In this document: positions 40,090 through 48,899 of the stretch, piece after piece | How positions within the stretch are numbered: the first letter of the stretch is position 1 | Layout: each line of letters begins with the position of its first letter | Assembly: GCA_019090615.1 (NCBI GenBank) | Contig: JAHRVQ010000073.1 | Coordinates: forward strand, 1 to 60,876 | Length of the DNA: 60,876 nucleotides | Origin: Pseudomonadales bacterium | GTDB lineage: Bacteria; Pseudomonadota; Gammaproteobacteria; Pseudomonadales; Azotimanducaceae | Direction: 5' to 3' | Position numbers and translations under genes: made by a program | The notes under the pieces: model-generated | What the model was told of the DNA's origin: nothing | Databases searched by the model: none | What the model saw: only the letters and a program-made list of their open reading frames with translations

Positions 40090-41948
40090 AGCGCAGCACT
40101 ATTACTAATGTTGGCACCGCTAGTGGTCGAATTCGTTGCGCTAGCCGATGTTTTTACGCTCAATGGCGGCAATTGCTTTTCATCCACCTGCTCAGCCACT
40201 CGTGCCACTTCATCCAGGGTAGTAAGTCCCCGTACAGCGTAGGTCATCGCCGCCTCAAAGAGACTAGTGAAAGAGGGATCCCGGGCAGCCAATTGAGTAA
40301 AAGCAGCCACGTCTGACTGGCGAATTGCAGCGGCCATTTCGCCATTAATTTCTAGCAGTTCAAATATACCAATACGGCCACTATAGCCAGTTTTATTACA
40401 GCGTGAACAGCCGACGCCACGTTTAAACTTGAATTTCTTCTGTTGCAAAGCAGCTTTTTTTAATGCAGCCTGTTTAGTTGCTGAAGTCACTTCCTGCTGC
40501 GCGTTTTGATGCCTGTTAGACAGATAATTAGTTACCCAGTCCTGTTCACTTGCTTCCGGGATATACTCCTCAACACAATAACGGCAGTTTTTACGGATCA
40601 ACCGTTGGGCGACTACGCCGCGCAAAGAAACTGCGACAAGATAGCTTTCCGCGCCCATATCAACCAACCGGATTACTGTTGCCAGGGCATCATTAGTATG
40701 TAAAGTCGATAATACCAGGTGGCCTGTCATTGATGCCCGTAGCGCAATTTCTGCAGATTCACCATCCCGAATCTCACCGATCAACAACACATCAGGGTCC
40801 TGTCGTAAGGCAACCCGTAGCACTGAGGCAAATGTCAGACCGATATCTTCTTTTATCTGCACCTGATTTATACGTGGCATTTTGTATTCCACAGGGTCTT
40901 CAGCTGTAATAATCTTCCGCGCGGGGGTATTTAATTCATCCAGCGCACCATAAAGCGTGGTGGTTTTACCACTACCGGTTGGCCCAGTAACAAGCACCAG
41001 ACCATGAGGTTTATGAATCAGGTTTCTGAATCGGGCAAGCATTTTCGGCGCCATGCCTATCACATCAAGATCGGTTAGATTATTTGATTGATCCAGCAAC
41101 CGCATAACGACGCCCTCACCAAACTGTAAGGGCATGGTTGACAGCCGTACATCAATATTTTTATCTTTCACCTTGATATTGAACCGCCCATCCTGCGGCA
41201 GCCGTTTTTCGGAGATATTAAGCCCAGATAACAATTTCAGGCGTAATACCAACGCCGCTGCCACGCGAGATTCTTTCATCACCTGTTCATACAACACACC
41301 ATCAACTCGATTGCGAATTCTAAGTTCCTTCTCACCGGGCTCAATATGAATATCAGAGGCTTTAATCTGCACCGCATCTTCAAATATCGATTGCAGCAAT
41401 TTAACCACTGGAATATCTTCAGCATCAGTAGAGATATTATTAATATCAAATATCTCTGACTCTTCACCAAGGTCCTCTTCAAGCTCTTCTGCCAGATTAG
41501 CAATTTCCTGGGTGCGGCGATAAATAACATCCAGTGAATTTAACAGCTCGCCTTCTCTGACAACGGCCTGCTGCACATTCTGCTTCAAGGCCCGCGACAG
41601 TTCATCAACGGCAAATATATCCATTGGGTCAACCATACCTACCAGCAGGTTCTTACCCTGATCCTCAAGCACAATAGCGCGAAACCGACGGGCCATGGTT
41701 TCAGGCAGCCTTCGCACCAGGTCAACATTAAAGTCAAAACGGGTAAGATCAACAAAAGGAATAGATAATTGTTTCGACAGTAAGTTAAGTAGCTGATCTT
41801 CATCAACCATATTCAAATCGGTAAGCACACGGCCCAACCTTTGACCGCTGGACTTTTGCTCTTTAAGTGCCAATTGTAACTGCGCTTCTGTAATCGCACC
41901 GGATTCAATCAGCAGATCACCAATTCTGATCTTTTTTTGCTCAGCCAT
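40086..41948 (-). CDS. mshE: MSHA assembly ATPase MshE
   Basis: MshE powers pilus extension. The 620-residue protein has an N-terminal MshEN domain with the c-di-GMP-binding pattern RLGRVLTDLNMVDEDQLLNL (38-57) and LSKQLSIPFVDL. The ATPase domain has Walker A GPTGSGKTTTLYG, the Asp box EDPVEYKMP, Walker B LLIGEIRDGESAEIAL and the His box TGHLVLSTLHTND. A four-Cys zinc site (CRYC, CSRC) follows. The C-terminal tail after about 540 is longer than usual and Ala/Thr/Ser-rich. c-di-GMP control is known for this family; here it is inferred from the motif. Confidence 0.96.
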   Translation of the reverse strand: MAEQKKIRIGDLLIESGAITEAQLQLALKEQKSSGQRLGRVLTDLNMVDEDQLLNLLSKQLSIPFVDLTRFDFNVDLVRRLPETMARRFRAIVLEDQGKNLLVGMVDPMDIFAVDELSRALKQNVQQAVVREGELLNSLDVIYRRTQEIANLAEELEEDLGEESEIFDINNISTDAEDIPVVKLLQSIFEDAVQIKASDIHIEPGEKELRIRNRVDGVLYEQVMKESRVAAALVLRLKLLSGLNISEKRLPQDGRFNIKVKDKNIDVRLSTMPLQFGEGVVMRLLDQSNNLTDLDVIGMAPKMLARFRNLIHKPHGLVLVTGPTGSGKTTTLYGALDELNTPARKIITAEDPVEYKMPRINQVQIKEDIGLTFASVLRVALRQDPDVLLIGEIRDGESAEIALRASMTGHLVLSTLHTNDALATVIRLVDMGAESYLVAVSLRGVVAQRLIRKNCRYCVEEYIPEASEQDWVTNYLSNRHQNAQQEVTSATKQAALKKAALQQKKFKFKRGVGCSRCNKTGYSGRIGIFELLEINGEMAAAIRQSDVAAFTQLAARDPSFTSLFEAAMTYAVRGLTTLDEVARVAEQVDEKQLPPLSVKTSASATNSTTSGANISNSAAL

Positions 41949-41952
41949 GCCG

Positions 41953-43692
41953 CTATATCCCCATGCTTTCTATGCGCCGGAGACTGGCCAAAACATCCAT
42001 TTTTTGTGCTTCTGGCTCGCTGACCTTTGGTCGTACCAGTATCACCAGTTCACTACGCTCAGTCTCATTTTCGCGCTGTGAAAATAATTTACCCAACAAC
42101 GGGATTCTGGATAGCAGCGGCACCCCAGCGGATAAATCTTTCGACACATTTTTCAGCAACCCACCAATAACAATGACCTGTCCATTGCCAACCTTAACTA
42201 TGCTGTCGCTTTCACGGATAGTGCTCAGGGCGAGGGGCAAATTAACCGTATCTTCACCGACGGTGACTATTTTGGTTTGATCAGAAACCTCACTCACAGT
42301 GGGATGAATATGCATAATTACATCACCCGCTGCACTTATTTGCGGTGTAACATCCAACGCTATACCAGAGAAGAATGGCGTCAATGTGACACTGGGAGTC
42401 GTCGTCGTACTGGTACCGGTGGTAGTGGTGGTTGAAACATTGGTTACAAAAAATTCGTCGGTGCCAACTTTAATCACCGCTTTCTGATTATTGATGGTGG
42501 CGATCCTGGGGCTCGACAATACCTTCACATTCCCCTGGGTTTCGAGCAGATCAATAATTGCACCAAAGTCTTCAAGGTTAACACCGGCTGTAAATACACC
42601 TTCCAGACCTGATTGATTGGCCAGGTTTCGTTTATTAATCTGCAATCTAAAAGGGCCACCTTTTTCCCCGCCAACATCACCCAGGGCCACCCAGTCAATG
42701 CCACTAGCAAAACGGTTATTGAGTACCACCTCAAGGATTTTCGCTTCCAGAACCACCTGTCGCTGCAATGAATGCTGTGAGCTAGCAAGAAAATCACCGA
42801 CAACTTCAAGCTCTTTACGCAACGCCCTGACTACAACAATGCCCGCCTGTTGCATAATCACAACTTTGCGGCCATTACCCTTGCCGGTTAACGATTCGAT
42901 AGCATTCTCAAGACCCGTCCAAAGATCAGTGGCACTCTCGGTAGTGACTTTTGAACCAACTACTTCGCCACTACCATTCTGCTGGCCGCTATTTTCTGCC
43001 CCTGGTCCTGAAGAACTTGTTCCGCTATCTTTGATACTACCCGTACTTACCCGCATATCCGACGATCCCTGACGATTCAAATTGACATAATCAAGGCTGA
43101 ATATTTGTGTTTGCATGGTATTGGGCATAATTGTGATCAAATTGCCCTTTAACGACAGGTTTAGATCAAATAGTTCGCGCACAATTTCCAACACATCAAC
43201 AACTGTAACCTGTTGCAGCTGGAGAAAGACATTACCCTCAACTTCTGGATGCACCACCAAATTAAAGGGCGTGCCCTTTACAATACCGAGTAAGAACACC
43301 GACAATGGAATATTATCCACCACCACGTCAAACCTTTCTGGGCTTGACGTTCCATCAAACCTTTCTGGGCTTGACGTTTCATCAACCCGTTCTGGGTTTG
43401 ACGTTCCATCAACCCGTTCTGGGTTTGACGTTTCATCAAACCTTTCTGGGCTTGACGTTCCATCAAACCTTTCTGGGCTTGACGTTTCATCAAACCTTTC
43501 TGGGCTTGACGTTCCATCAACCCGTTCTGGGTTTGACGTTCCATCAAACGCGCCATCCACTGGCGAATCAATTGCCTCAGCTACAATCCGTTCATGGGCC
43601 TCATCATTGGCCTGATCATAGGCGCCATTATTTGAGGCACAGGCGCATAACTGGGTTAGCACAATGATCCAGCAACAACACGACCACTTCAT
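41953..43692 (-). CDS. mshL: MSHA secretin MshL with expanded 9-residue repeats
   Basis: MshL forms the outer-membrane pore of the MSHA pilus. The 579-residue lipoprotein has a lipobox LCAC (Cys18). Between residues about 50 and 122 it carries eight direct copies of a 9-residue unit of the form TS(S/N)PER(F/V)D(G/E). The secretin N-domain follows (PFNLVVHPEVEGNVFLQLQ; about 147-165), a Ser/Gly-rich loop, and the secretin domain ending PLLSRIPLLGKLFSQRENE. The repeats lie where other MshL proteins have a short linker ending in FDV, before the first conserved domain. Coupled by ATGA overlap with mshK; mshE follows after 4 bases, so mshM and mshN are missing. Confidence 0.93.
   Translation of the reverse strand: MKWSCCCWIIVLTQLCACASNNGAYDQANDEAHERIVAEAIDSPVDGAFDGTSNPERVDGTSSPERFDETSSPERFDGTSSPERFDETSNPERVDGTSNPERVDETSSPERFDGTSSPERFDVVVDNIPLSVFLLGIVKGTPFNLVVHPEVEGNVFLQLQQVTVVDVLEIVRELFDLNLSLKGNLITIMPNTMQTQIFSLDYVNLNRQGSSDMRVSTGSIKDSGTSSSGPGAENSGQQNGSGEVVGSKVTTESATDLWTGLENAIESLTGKGNGRKVVIMQQAGIVVVRALRKELEVVGDFLASSQHSLQRQVVLEAKILEVVLNNRFASGIDWVALGDVGGEKGGPFRLQINKRNLANQSGLEGVFTAGVNLEDFGAIIDLLETQGNVKVLSSPRIATINNQKAVIKVGTDEFFVTNVSTTTTTGTSTTTTPSVTLTPFFSGIALDVTPQISAAGDVIMHIHPTVSEVSDQTKIVTVGEDTVNLPLALSTIRESDSIVKVGNGQVIVIGGLLKNVSKDLSAGVPLLSRIPLLGKLFSQRENETERSELVILVRPKVSEPEAQKMDVLASLRRIESMGI
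43328..43543. repeat. 8 x 27 bp in-frame tandem repeat inside mshL
   Basis: Eight contiguous 27-base units run from 43328 to 43543. Two sequence types (cctttctgggc and cccgttctgggt cores) alternate with two endings (gttcca and gtttca), giving higher-order 54 bp pairs, so units have been copied in blocks. The length is a multiple of three and keeps the mshL frame; because of that several other frames are open as well. Confidence 0.95.
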
Positions 43693-44168
43693 TGCCCTGG
43701 CCCCTTAGCAGAAAATGGTACCAGAGGTTTAACCTTACGTTTGAAGGTTGTACCTGCAAGACGTAGTTCCAGCCGCTCCGACCCTTTCACCAGGGTCACG
43801 CTATCCTCAACAATCTGGGTGAGTCGATATTCACCTACCAGGTCATTTGCCTCATAGGCTCGGCCATTAATAATAGCCACCCTGCGATCAGGTCCTATTA
43901 ACACAGAACCCAATATAGCTGCACGCGTCGGCCCAGGCGCATCCACATCACTATCCGTTAAACTAGCCGCCAAGCCGTTCAGAGGGCGGGTGGGATCTGA
44001 TAAATCCATTGCCGCGGTACATACCAGCGTCGTTGATGCCATCAACATTAATACTACTCGAACGCAATTAGCCCTGCATGACCAGTATCGGCTACCTGAT
44101 TTCAGTGCCTGTGTTCCTGCCACGCTGGCATCGCCAGCATTTCCCTGTGGTATAAAAACGAAATCCAT
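43689..44168 (-). CDS. mshK: MSHA biogenesis protein MshK
   Basis: MshK is a small periplasmic protein with a PilP/GspC-like beta domain. The ATG at 44168, seven bases after AAGGA, gives 159 residues. It has a hydrophobic segment CVRVVLMLMASTTLVCTAAM at about 36-55, then the family motif DLSDPTRPLNGL, and GSVLIGPDRRVAIINGRAYEANDLVGEYRL. The roughly 35 residues before the hydrophobic stretch are longer than normal. A GTG at 44201 would extend it into mshJ; less likely. Confidence 0.85.
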   Translation of the reverse strand: MDFVFIPQGNAGDASVAGTQALKSGSRYWSCRANCVRVVLMLMASTTLVCTAAMDLSDPTRPLNGLAASLTDSDVDAPGPTRAAILGSVLIGPDRRVAIINGRAYEANDLVGEYRLTQIVEDSVTLVKGSERLELRLAGTTFKRKVKPLVPFSAKGPGQ

Positions 44169-44193
44169 CGTTACTTCCTTAATACAATATTTT

Positions 44194-44868
44194 CTATACA
44201 CCTAACCAGCGTTGATCTGTACTGAGTGTCTGGAACTCAATACTTAAAAGGCCGAAAGGATACTCTTGCACCTCATAATCCATAGAAACCCAAATTATTT
44301 TTCCTGACTGTGCTTCCAGTTTTTGCAGATATTTTAGTACTTCAAAATACTCCCCTTTAAGCCGCAAACTAATACCGTGTCGGTATAACCCAGTATGCAG
44401 GGGGGCAGGTTCATCTTGCGCATCGGCTGATTGCAAACGCACCACCACTGGCTCGGCTGCGATATTATTCATAGAAACCAAAGTCAATGAATGTTCGGCC
44501 AATATCAACTGCAATATATCGGGCATTTCTTTCGCCTGAACCAGTCCCGCAGCAAATTCATCGACCTTGCCCTCAAGTGCCAGTATCTGAGCCTCAAGCA
44601 CCTGTATTTTTCTTACCACTTCGGCTTTTTGGCTTTCTATTCTTTTACCAGGACTATTCTCAAGCTGTTTTACCAGCCCACGATTAAGCTGATTCAAGGT
44701 CTGGCTCTCGGCATTAACCTTTTGCGCAGTCAAAGACAGGGGTTCGATCAATATCAGCTGCAAGGCAATCACCAACGATACAACCACAGTACCAGCGATC
44801 AATACCTTTTCTCTTAGCGATATATCATCAATTCGGTCCAACCAGAGTTGCGCATTTTCAGAGGCCAT
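44194..44868 (-). CDS. mshJ: MSHA biogenesis protein MshJ (PilO-like)
   Basis: The 224-residue protein has one membrane helix (KVLIAGTVVVSLVIALQLILI, about 20-40), a coiled coil (LNQLNRGLVKQLENSPGKRIESQ region) and a C-terminal ferredoxin-like domain (GLYRHGISLRLKGEYFEVLKYLQKLE). This is the PilO-type plan of MshJ. Its ATG overlaps the stop of the upstream PilN-like gene by one base. Confidence 0.9.
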   Translation of the reverse strand: MASENAQLWLDRIDDISLREKVLIAGTVVVSLVIALQLILIEPLSLTAQKVNAESQTLNQLNRGLVKQLENSPGKRIESQKAEVVRKIQVLEAQILALEGKVDEFAAGLVQAKEMPDILQLILAEHSLTLVSMNNIAAEPVVVRLQSADAQDEPAPLHTGLYRHGISLRLKGEYFEVLKYLQKLEAQSGKIIWVSMDYEVQEYPFGLLSIEFQTLSTDQRWLGV

Positions 44869-45488
44869 TAATTTTCTGCCCAGGACCGTACATTAAAGCT
44901 GATCCCATCTTTCGCCCCATCAATATCCTGCGCTAACTGCACTTCCGCCTGGCCAATCTCAATGGTCTCAAACTGCATATTTTCAAATGCCTGCTCAATG
45001 CCCAGACGTACCAGATATTTTGGTAAAGCCATCGGTTGATCCACTCTTCCAGCCATTTGAAAAATTTGACCCTGCGTTAATAAACTGACCTTTTCTACCG
45101 TCAAGCCCGGCTGATGCTGCCTGGCAAGGCCTAAAAAAACCGCCGAAAACCCTTCGATATTGCTGAACTGCGGGTCCTGTAAATTTGCCAGCAATACCTT
45201 CTGACCCTGACGCTTTACTCGCAATGCGGCAAGTTTAGATTCTAGTTTAAGCAAACCATTACGGTCCAAATTCAAACCCTCCAACCGTATTTTTTCCTCT
45301 AAACTTTCGTTGATGCCCTGTAGCGCCTGAATACTTTCTTCCTGCGACCAGCGGCCCGTTAAGATAACTAGCGACCACACTACGTAGCCAATAATTACTG
45401 CAAACCAAACCACCCAGATGATCACCAACTCTTTCGAAAGGGTCTTTTCTGGACCCAGTTTTTCATAAAAATTAACGGTCTGATTCAT
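44868..45488 (-). CDS. MSHA PilN-like protein (MshI2)
   Basis: The 206-residue protein has a short cytoplasmic part (QTVNFYEKLGPEKTLSKE), a membrane helix (VIIWVVWFAVIIGYVVWSLVIL, about 22-43), coiled coil and a periplasmic domain (GLTVEKVSLLTQGQIFQMAGRVD). This is the fimbrial-assembly PilN plan found next to mshI (often called mshI2). The leading NFYEK resembles the PilN docking peptide, which would bind MshI as PilN binds PilM (inference). Confidence 0.85.
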   Translation of the reverse strand: MNQTVNFYEKLGPEKTLSKELVIIWVVWFAVIIGYVVWSLVILTGRWSQEESIQALQGINESLEEKIRLEGLNLDRNGLLKLESKLAALRVKRQGQKVLLANLQDPQFSNIEGFSAVFLGLARQHQPGLTVEKVSLLTQGQIFQMAGRVDQPMALPKYLVRLGIEQAFENMQFETIEIGQAEVQLAQDIDGAKDGISFNVRSWAEN

Positions 45489-45592
45489 TTGAGTTTCATT
45501 TCCATATCACATTTACTTAATTCCACTTTCTATTTGTATGCATCATCTACTCATACCGACCATTTAATAGTCGCTGGCGGCAGGGTAAAAAT

Positions 45593-46543
45593 TTAATGCA
45601 GATAATTAGCATAAGCTGCACCGACGGCTGTAAAACAATTACTCTGCATTTCAACCGATATTTCTCTGGGTAGCTTTAATGCTTCATTCAAGTCAATGGT
45701 CTGTACCTTCAAACCAAGATTAGATACCAGATAGTCATTCACCATATGATGCTCTTCACGGCTTGGCGCGATCAAAAAATTTCTCACCGCACCTTTACCA
45801 AGTTGACTGTCGTAATAATCAAGAGAACGCTGAATTTCCAGCAACATATCATCCAGGATATCGTGCCGTCGCGTGTCGTCACCGGTTTCAAGCATTGAAA
45901 GTCCTGATTCAATATTACGCGTCAGATAAAGGTCACCCGCATGACTGAGATTAATCATGCCGCTGGTATTGCGCATTTTTAACAAGGCCGCACCAGCATC
46001 GTCCTGGTGCAATAACTTAACCATATTACGCACTGCCAACTCGCTGATATCGATGCCTGATAATTTCACCCCGGCGACCTTTACAATGCTAACAATTTTT
46101 TCCAGGGCAGCTTTTTCCGTGGTCACTGCATAAACTTTCTTCAGCGAACCTCGATAAGCATCACTTGGCAGACCAAAAGCGTCCACCACCAGTTCATTAA
46201 GTGGCCGGTCGACCAGGTCTTTTATTTTCCAGCGCACCGCCTGATCCAGCTCATTATCTTCAACTTCCGGCCGATCGATAAAATAGATATCGTACATTGT
46301 CGGGTGTAATACCACCTGGGCTGACATCTTCTCTAACCCTGACTGGGCAATATATTTTTTTAATTCAACGCCATTTTCTGCTAGATTCGCACCTTCGATA
46401 TATTCACATTCGCAAGTCCACTCGCTATCTTGTTCAGTTTCATTAACGGACAACGGCGAAACACGGGCAACCGCTATACCGTAGGGACTGACCTCGACAC
46501 CGAGGGCCCCAGGTCTTACTCGCTTACGAAAAAAATTTAACAT
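45593..46543 (-). CDS. mshI: MSHA biogenesis protein MshI (PilM-like)
   Basis: The 316-residue protein has the actin-like MshI/PilM fold: FFRKRVRPGALGVEVSPYGIAVARV at the start, then VVLHPTMYDIYFIDRPEVEDNELDQAVRWKIKDLVDRP, and a C-terminal domain ending TAVGAAYANYLH. It begins the MSHA operon on the minus strand; mshH, often upstream, is not present. trmL is divergent, 157 bp away, so the operon promoter lies in 46544-46700. Confidence 0.92.
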   Translation of the reverse strand: MLNFFRKRVRPGALGVEVSPYGIAVARVSPLSVNETEQDSEWTCECEYIEGANLAENGVELKKYIAQSGLEKMSAQVVLHPTMYDIYFIDRPEVEDNELDQAVRWKIKDLVDRPLNELVVDAFGLPSDAYRGSLKKVYAVTTEKAALEKIVSIVKVAGVKLSGIDISELAVRNMVKLLHQDDAGAALLKMRNTSGMINLSHAGDLYLTRNIESGLSMLETGDDTRRHDILDDMLLEIQRSLDYYDSQLGKGAVRNFLIAPSREEHHMVNDYLVSNLGLKVQTIDLNEALKLPREISVEMQSNCFTAVGAAYANYLH

Positions 46544-46700
46544 GCCCAGTGCCTTCTTAACTTTTATTTTTATCCTGCCTTGAAATCTAGCGCGGTAGTT
46601 GGTGTTAAACTCAGTCGCTCTCTCAAGTGTAGACCAAGCCCGCCAGAGACGTTGACTTCAACTTCCGAGCCAAAACCTTTAGTGATTAACAGGAGCCAAA

Positions 46701-47174
46701 GTGCTTAACATCGTATTATTTGAACCGGAAATCCCACCGAATACAGGTAATATCATTCGCCTATGTGCCAACACAGGCGCAAAATTACATCTGATCGAAC
46801 CCTTAGGATTTAAGATTGATGATAAGCGCTTACGCCGAGCGGGTCTGGATTACCATGAATGGGCAGATATGAAAGTTCATAAAAACTATGAAGCCCTGCT
46901 GGACGCGGCTTCAAGTGAGATCTATGCAATTACCACCAAAGGCGGCCGGTGTTATACAGACGCCCAATATACATCGAATCAATGGCTAATTTTTGGCCCT
47001 GAGACCCGTGGTTTACCCGCAGATATACTGGCGCAAATGCCTCTTGAACGGAAACTACGCATTCCTATGCAAAAGCATAGCCGCAGCCTGAACCTCTCTA
47101 ATGCGGTGGCAATTATTCTATTTGAAGCCTGGCGCCAACAGGGCTTTATAGGCGCGTCGCAAGCGGCTAATTAG
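46701..47174 (+). CDS. trmL: tRNA (cytidine/uridine-34 2'-O)-methyltransferase
   Basis: TrmL methylates the wobble base 2'-OH of tRNA-Leu. The 157-residue SPOUT protein has [35 protein letters not shown] near 3-37, [11 protein letters not shown] near 91-101 and the knot motif [26 protein letters not shown]. The start is GTG at 46701, with AGGAG 5-9 bases upstream. Convergent with secB. Confidence 0.95.
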   Translation: MLNIVLFEPEIPPNTGNIIRLCANTGAKLHLIEPLGFKIDDKRLRRAGLDYHEWADMKVHKNYEALLDAASSEIYAITTKGGRCYTDAQYTSNQWLIFGPETRGLPADILAQMPLERKLRIPMQKHSRSLNLSNAVAIILFEAWRQQGFIGASQAAN

Positions 47175-47262
47175 CTGAAGAAAAGTCTCCCCCAAGTGCC
47201 AGTTTATAAGCCCATGACTAATCGCTGCCGACGGGCTTAACCAAACAACTAACCTTAACCAG

Positions 47263-47288
47263 AGACGCTTTCCATAGACGCTTTCCAG
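47263..47288. repeat. 13 bp tandem duplication in trmL/secB gap
   Basis: agacgctttccat/agacgctttccag are adjacent (47263-47275, 47276-47288). The same gap has a 7 bp dyad TAAGCCC/GGGCTTA (47207-47213 with 47233-47239) that could be a weak terminator without a U run. Confidence 0.8.
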
Positions 47289-47307
47289 AGGTGCCTCAGA
47301 TTTTAAT

Positions 47308-47790
47308 TTAGTGCTGGGATTCTTTGCGCTGTTTCTTGCTGTGTTCATAAATGGCATCAAAATTAACCGGTGCCAACATCAATGCGGGAAAACTACCCTT
47401 AAGCACCAGCGAATCAACCGCTTCTCGGGCATAAGGAAACAGTACATTGGGACAAAACGCGCCCAGGGTCTGCAACAAGGTATCACCTGCCAGGCCTTTG
47501 ATCATAAAAATACCTGCCTGCTGAACTTCCGCCAGATATACCACTTCATCCTGATCATTTTTTGCGGTCACGGTTACATGCAGTACCACTTCATAAAGCT
47601 CTTGCTCAATCTCATTATGCCGAGAATTAATTTCCAGATTCACCTTAGGTTTCCATTGGCCACGAAAGCACTCCGGCGATTTAGGCGATTCATAGGAAGA
47701 ATCTTTGACATAAATACGCTGCATCGCAAATTTAGGTCCAGCGTCTTCGTTATTGGTTTTCAGGTCAGGGTTATCGCCTTGCTCACTCAT
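47308..47790 (-). CDS. secB: Protein-export chaperone SecB
   Basis: SecB holds preproteins unfolded and passes them to SecA. The 160-residue protein has FAMQRIYVKDSSYESPKSPECF near 21-42 and the conserved QAGIFMIKG, CPNVLFPYARE and GSFPALMLAPVNFDAIY segments. GGAG precedes the ATG. It is followed on the complementary strand order grxC-rhodanese further upstream, the usual secB neighbourhood. Confidence 0.96.
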   Translation of the reverse strand: MSEQGDNPDLKTNNEDAGPKFAMQRIYVKDSSYESPKSPECFRGQWKPKVNLEINSRHNEIEQELYEVVLHVTVTAKNDQDEVVYLAEVQQAGIFMIKGLAGDTLLQTLGAFCPNVLFPYAREAVDSLVLKGSFPALMLAPVNFDAIYEHSKKQRKESQH

Positions 47791-47837
47791 TCAAAACTCC
47801 TTCATTAAAATAACAGTCGGGCATTCATGGGTACTTT

Positions 47838-47930
47838 ATACCAGTCATACCAGTCATACCCGTCACTAGCGCCTATTTACATGACCACAAACTATGACAT
47901 CAAACTAAGACATCAAACTAAGACATCAAA
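47838..47930. repeat. Two small tandem arrays between secB and grxC
   Basis: ataccagtc-type 9 bp units occur three times at 47838-47864. A 13-mer gacatcaaactaa occurs twice plus a partial copy at 47896-47930. Noncoding. Confidence 0.88.
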
Positions 47931-47988
47931 GGTTAGCCAATCAGGTTACAGGTCATAAACGCAGCTATAAGCCCCGTTCCAAACCCAC

Positions 47989-48255
47989 TTATAAACCCAA
48001 TAGCCCATCAAGTTGACCATTGAATTCGAGGCCCATTAATTCATCACATCCGCCGACATGGGTATCGCCAATCCAGATCTGGGGCACCGTAGTTTGCTTC
48101 GAAAGACGCATCATTTCCTCACGCAGCTGGCGATCAGAATCCACACTAATTTCCTTAAATTCAACGCCCTTATGACTCAAAAGAGATTTGGCGCGCACAC
48201 AATAAGGACAAAATCGCGTGGTATATATAACAATTTGTTGGGGCTGCACAGCCAT
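47989..48255 (-). CDS. grxC: Glutaredoxin 3
   Basis: The 88-residue glutaredoxin has the dithiol active site TTRFCPYCVRAKSLL (CPYC near 16-19), the cis-Pro segment TTVPQIWI and the glutathione-binding HVGGCDELMGLE. It overlaps the rhodanese gene stop by one base (TAATG), so the two are coupled. Confidence 0.96.
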   Translation of the reverse strand: MAVQPQQIVIYTTRFCPYCVRAKSLLSHKGVEFKEISVDSDRQLREEMMRLSKQTTVPQIWIGDTHVGGCDELMGLEFNGQLDGLLGL

Positions 48256-48674
48256 TATCCTTTAACTATTGGTAAATTTGACGCCGACCACTCTGCCATA
48301 CCACCCGATAATCGACGCACATTTTCGAACCCCAGGGCCTTAAACTTTTTACCTGCAGCACCAGAATGCTGGCCCATTTTACAAACAATCACCAGCGGTT
48401 TATCTTTCTTCGCGGCTAATTCACTGGCACGCTGATCAATACTCGAAAGCGGTATATTAATTGCCGCCACAATATGACCGCCGCCGTATTCCTTCTTATC
48501 CCGAATGTCGACGATGGTGGCATGCTCTCGATTAACTAAATTAACCAGGTTACCGGTGGTGATTGCAGCGCCACCCTGCTTGCCTTCGTTGATTACAAAT
48601 GCAATAACAAGAAACACAAATGTACCCACCAGAAATGGGTGATTAATAATAAATTCAAAAATTTGCTCGATCAT
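48255..48674 (-). CDS. Membrane-anchored rhodanese-like protein
   Basis: The 139-residue protein has an N-terminal membrane helix (PFLVGTFVFLVIAFVIN, about 13-29) and a single rhodanese domain with active-site loop IVCKMGQHSG (Cys near 97). It matches the YibN type found beside grxC and secB in gammaproteobacteria. The enzymatic sulfur donor or acceptor is not known. Confidence 0.88.
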   Translation of the reverse strand: MIEQIFEFIINHPFLVGTFVFLVIAFVINEGKQGGAAITTGNLVNLVNREHATIVDIRDKKEYGGGHIVAAINIPLSSIDQRASELAAKKDKPLVIVCKMGQHSGAAGKKFKALGFENVRRLSGGMAEWSASNLPIVKG

Positions 48675-48806
48675 ATACAGATAATTAGGGCGCTAAAATT
48701 GAGTCGCGAAGTATACACCAAATTTCTTCATCACCCGCCTATTCTCTCCGCCGCAGCAAAACGTTATTATTCACAATGCGAATAAACGCATTTCATGAAG
48801 ATTGTA

Positions 48807-48874
48807 TAAAAATATTTCGCAAAAAATATTTCGCAAAAAATGTTTCGCAAAAAATGTTTCGCAAAAAATATTTC
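48807..48874. repeat. 14 bp tandem array, about 4.5 copies
   Basis: aaaaaatatttcgc and aaaaaatgtttcgc units repeat with 14-base period (cgc at 48818, 48832, 48846, 48860). The array lies just before gpmI and is divergent from the rhodanese gene; it may overlap the gpmI promoter. Confidence 0.9.
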
Positions 48875-48899
48875 TATCCTTCAAGTATATATTGTATAG

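Noticed and set aside
43278-43667. Three extra open frames across the mshL repeat (97, 120 and 166 codons)
   Set aside because: They are a by-product of a 27 bp repeat whose length is a multiple of three and has no stop in several frames. mshL itself has lipobox, secretin domains and operon coupling.
47207-47239. TAAGCCC/GGGCTTA dyad as terminator between trmL and secB
   Set aside because: Stem of only 7 bp, 19-base loop and no T run in either direction; mentioned in the repeat entry but not called.
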